Of a stretch of 64,000 nucleotides of DNA, positions 37,564 to 40,500 are shown in pieces (the stretch's first letter is position 1; the number at the start of each line of letters is the position of its first letter). The translations under genes and the position numbers were made by a program. The notes beneath the pieces were generated by a model. It did no database searches, had not been told where the DNA came from, and saw only the letters and a list, made by a program, of their open reading frames with translations. This stretch comes from Merluccius polli. Taxonomy: Eukaryota > Chordata > Actinopteri > Gadiformes > Merlucciidae. Where the stretch lies: assembly GCA_030340625.1 (NCBI GenBank), contig JAOPHQ010004843.1, positions 1 to 64,000 on the forward strand, written 5' to 3'.

Positions 37564-40500
37564 CAATGAGCTATATTTTATTATTTCTAGTTATGAATAC
37601 CCATAACCATTTAATCAGATTAAACATGTCAATAATTTCTCTTCACAATATTCTCCCCCTCCTATTCCCAGGAGAAGGCCCCTCAGAGAGCAGTGACTCC
37701 TGCAGATGACCCTGATGCCGCTGGTGCTGCTGGTGGTGCACCAAAGAAGAAGAAAGCCCTGGGCAGCTTCTTCAAGCTGGTCACTGAAGGCACAGCTCAA
37801 AGATCCGCTGCTCTGCAACCGGACCAGGACAGGGCCATAGCTTCTGAACTACAGTCCTACTTCCAGGCAGGGACACTGAACACTGAGGCGGACCCACTGG
37901 AGTGGTGGAAGATGTCCCAGAATTTCTACCCACGGCTCTCCAACCTGGCAAGGAAATATCTTTGCATTCCAGCCACAAGTGCCTCGTCAGAGAGGGTTTT
38001 CAGTACAGGTGGTAATGTCGTCACCTGCCTGCGCTCATCCCTGAAACCAGACCAAGTGAACAGACTGGTGTTCCTGGCTAAAAACCTTTAGGGCAGTCAA
38101 CGTCAACTGGCGGCCCGCGGGCCAAATGCGGCCCGCCAGAGATTTCCATCCGGCCCCCAGAATAATACTGAATTTAGGAATAGCCTAGTGCAGTGGTTCT
38201 CAAATGGGGGTACTTGAAGGCACTCCAGGGGGTATGTGAGATCCGGGGTGGGTTACGATCGCGCGCATCCCCCCCACCCCCCTGTCGGTCGTAGATCCGG
38301 GGTGTGTTACGATCGCGCGCTTGTTTTTTTTTTTCACGAGCATCTGGCCCTTACAGTGTCTGCAGAGAAAAATTCTGGCCCTTGGACAAATTTAGTTGAT
38401 GACCCCTGCTTTAGGGGTTGCAAAGGTTTAAAATAAGTTTTGGCAGCTGATTTGTCTTGTCAGTGTGTGTCAGTCAGTTTATTCTTGTTAATACTGGACA
38501 AAAGGGTGCCTCTACCTCAAAATATAGTTTCAACGTGTTAACTGTTATATCATTGAGATACTGATTATAACTACAGTGTTTTTTGCAGTACTAGATAAGG
38601 TTGTTGTAGCAAGTGCATTACATAGTGGGAGTTGGGTTTTTTTATGGTAAAGGAGTAATTATGTTTTAATGTATAGTACTTTAAGTCTTGGATAGTGTTT
38701 ATTTTTGTGTATATTGTGTATATTTTTACATATTATTTTATTAATATATTTTTCTCTTATTTATTTGCATTTTTCTTGTTTGTCAGTTCAAACTTATCGT
38801 GTTAAAAGAAATACCAGTGTTAAAAGTTCAATAAATGCTTGTTCTCAATCAAAAAAAATGTTTTTATTTTTTTTATTTTTTTTTTAATCAATGAATAATC
38901 GTCTTCAATAATTGCGATTACAATATCAATCAAAATAATCGTGATTATCATTTTTGACATAATCGAGCAGCCCTAGTAGCAATGTAAATGTGAATGCAAA
39001 ATAAATGATTGTAAACATTAGAGACCGTTGACCAGTGAAGGAGCTGGGGGTGATTCACCGTTAGGCACTAGGAACTGACACCGCAGCAACGGGCAGAATT
39101 AAACCTGCAGGATAATATTTACTCAGGCAGGACACGTAAAACAAACGAGCAGAGCTGTAAACTTTCAATGGTTTTTCTAAGATGTTTAATTGAACTTCAG
39201 AACATGATGAATTGCCGGCCCTTCTGTTGCCACACTTTGATTTAAAACTAATTCACTTTTTTAGTTATGGAGGGTGTTTGGGGTTTTCTTGGTTTTATTG
39301 ACCTTGTGGTGACACAGAGGACCTGAGCAATAAAACGCTGCACAGAGCTCATTAATCCTCCTCAGAGCTTCTCCCTCAGAGCTGCCCGGCCTTTGGTTGG
39401 GTCAGCAATTTGAAAGATGCTGGACAAACAAAAACACGGCGCACCCCGTATAAATCTATTTTATTCCGCCCGGAAACCCTGTCAGCTCGCGCCAGCGTAA
39501 AGAGAAGGGCGAGCTCTGTCCTGCGACGTTCAGCACATCTGTCAGAGGCTAACGAGAGGCAGCAGGACCCGAGGCTAACGAGAGGCAGAAGCTAACTCTA
39601 TATGTCTCTATACGTCTCTCTCTATATGTTGTTCCTTGGTAAACCCTTCCTTGGTAAACGTCTTCCTCCTACTGTGGACACCTGTCTGTATATCTCGTGT
39701 GTATTTTTCACTACAGGAACAGCTGGACACACTGCGGGATGCTCTGTCAGAGAGCAAGAGGCTGAACCACGCGCTGACTGAGCGCACTCACAACCTGCAG
39801 ACGGCTCTGGAGCAGCAGACCAGCACCCTGCAGGAGGTAAGGCACCAGACGCTTTGTTGTTTGAAGGGCCCCTATGTTACCACCAGGTGTGATGTTGATT
39901 GGCCATAACAAGCCATGTCAAAATCTACCCTCTCTTTAAATTAGTAATAAGTAAGAGTGTTCACCTAAATGTATGATGGATAGATCAGCCTAGCAGTTGG
40001 TACAATCTACTGGGTAGGCTGGTAGGCTGATCTATCCATCATACATCTGAGTGGACACTCCACTACTTGTGATGTCACTAGAGGGTAGATTTTGATTCGA
40101 CTTTGATTTTGACTGGCTTGTAATGGCTAATCAACAGCACACCTGGTGCTAAAATAGGGGCCCTTTAAATCAAATGTAATAATAGTATGTGTTTTATTTA
40201 CATTAGATTTAGAAATGAGTAAATATGACATCAAAAATAAAATTGAATATTTATACAATCTATACAAATATAATATATAATTTTGTATGTATATTCTAAA
40301 AATAATGTAGAATATTTTTATAGAATATAATATTTTTATTATATTATTTATATTAATTATATTATATTTATCTAACTAAATTAAGAAACAGTGTAGTGGA
40401 ACTGGAGGAAGAGCAGATAACATGACTTTCTGATTGGCTCATGAGGTCCAGTGACATCACTGGGCTTCAATTTGAACCAATCAGAAGTAACTGCAGGCAG

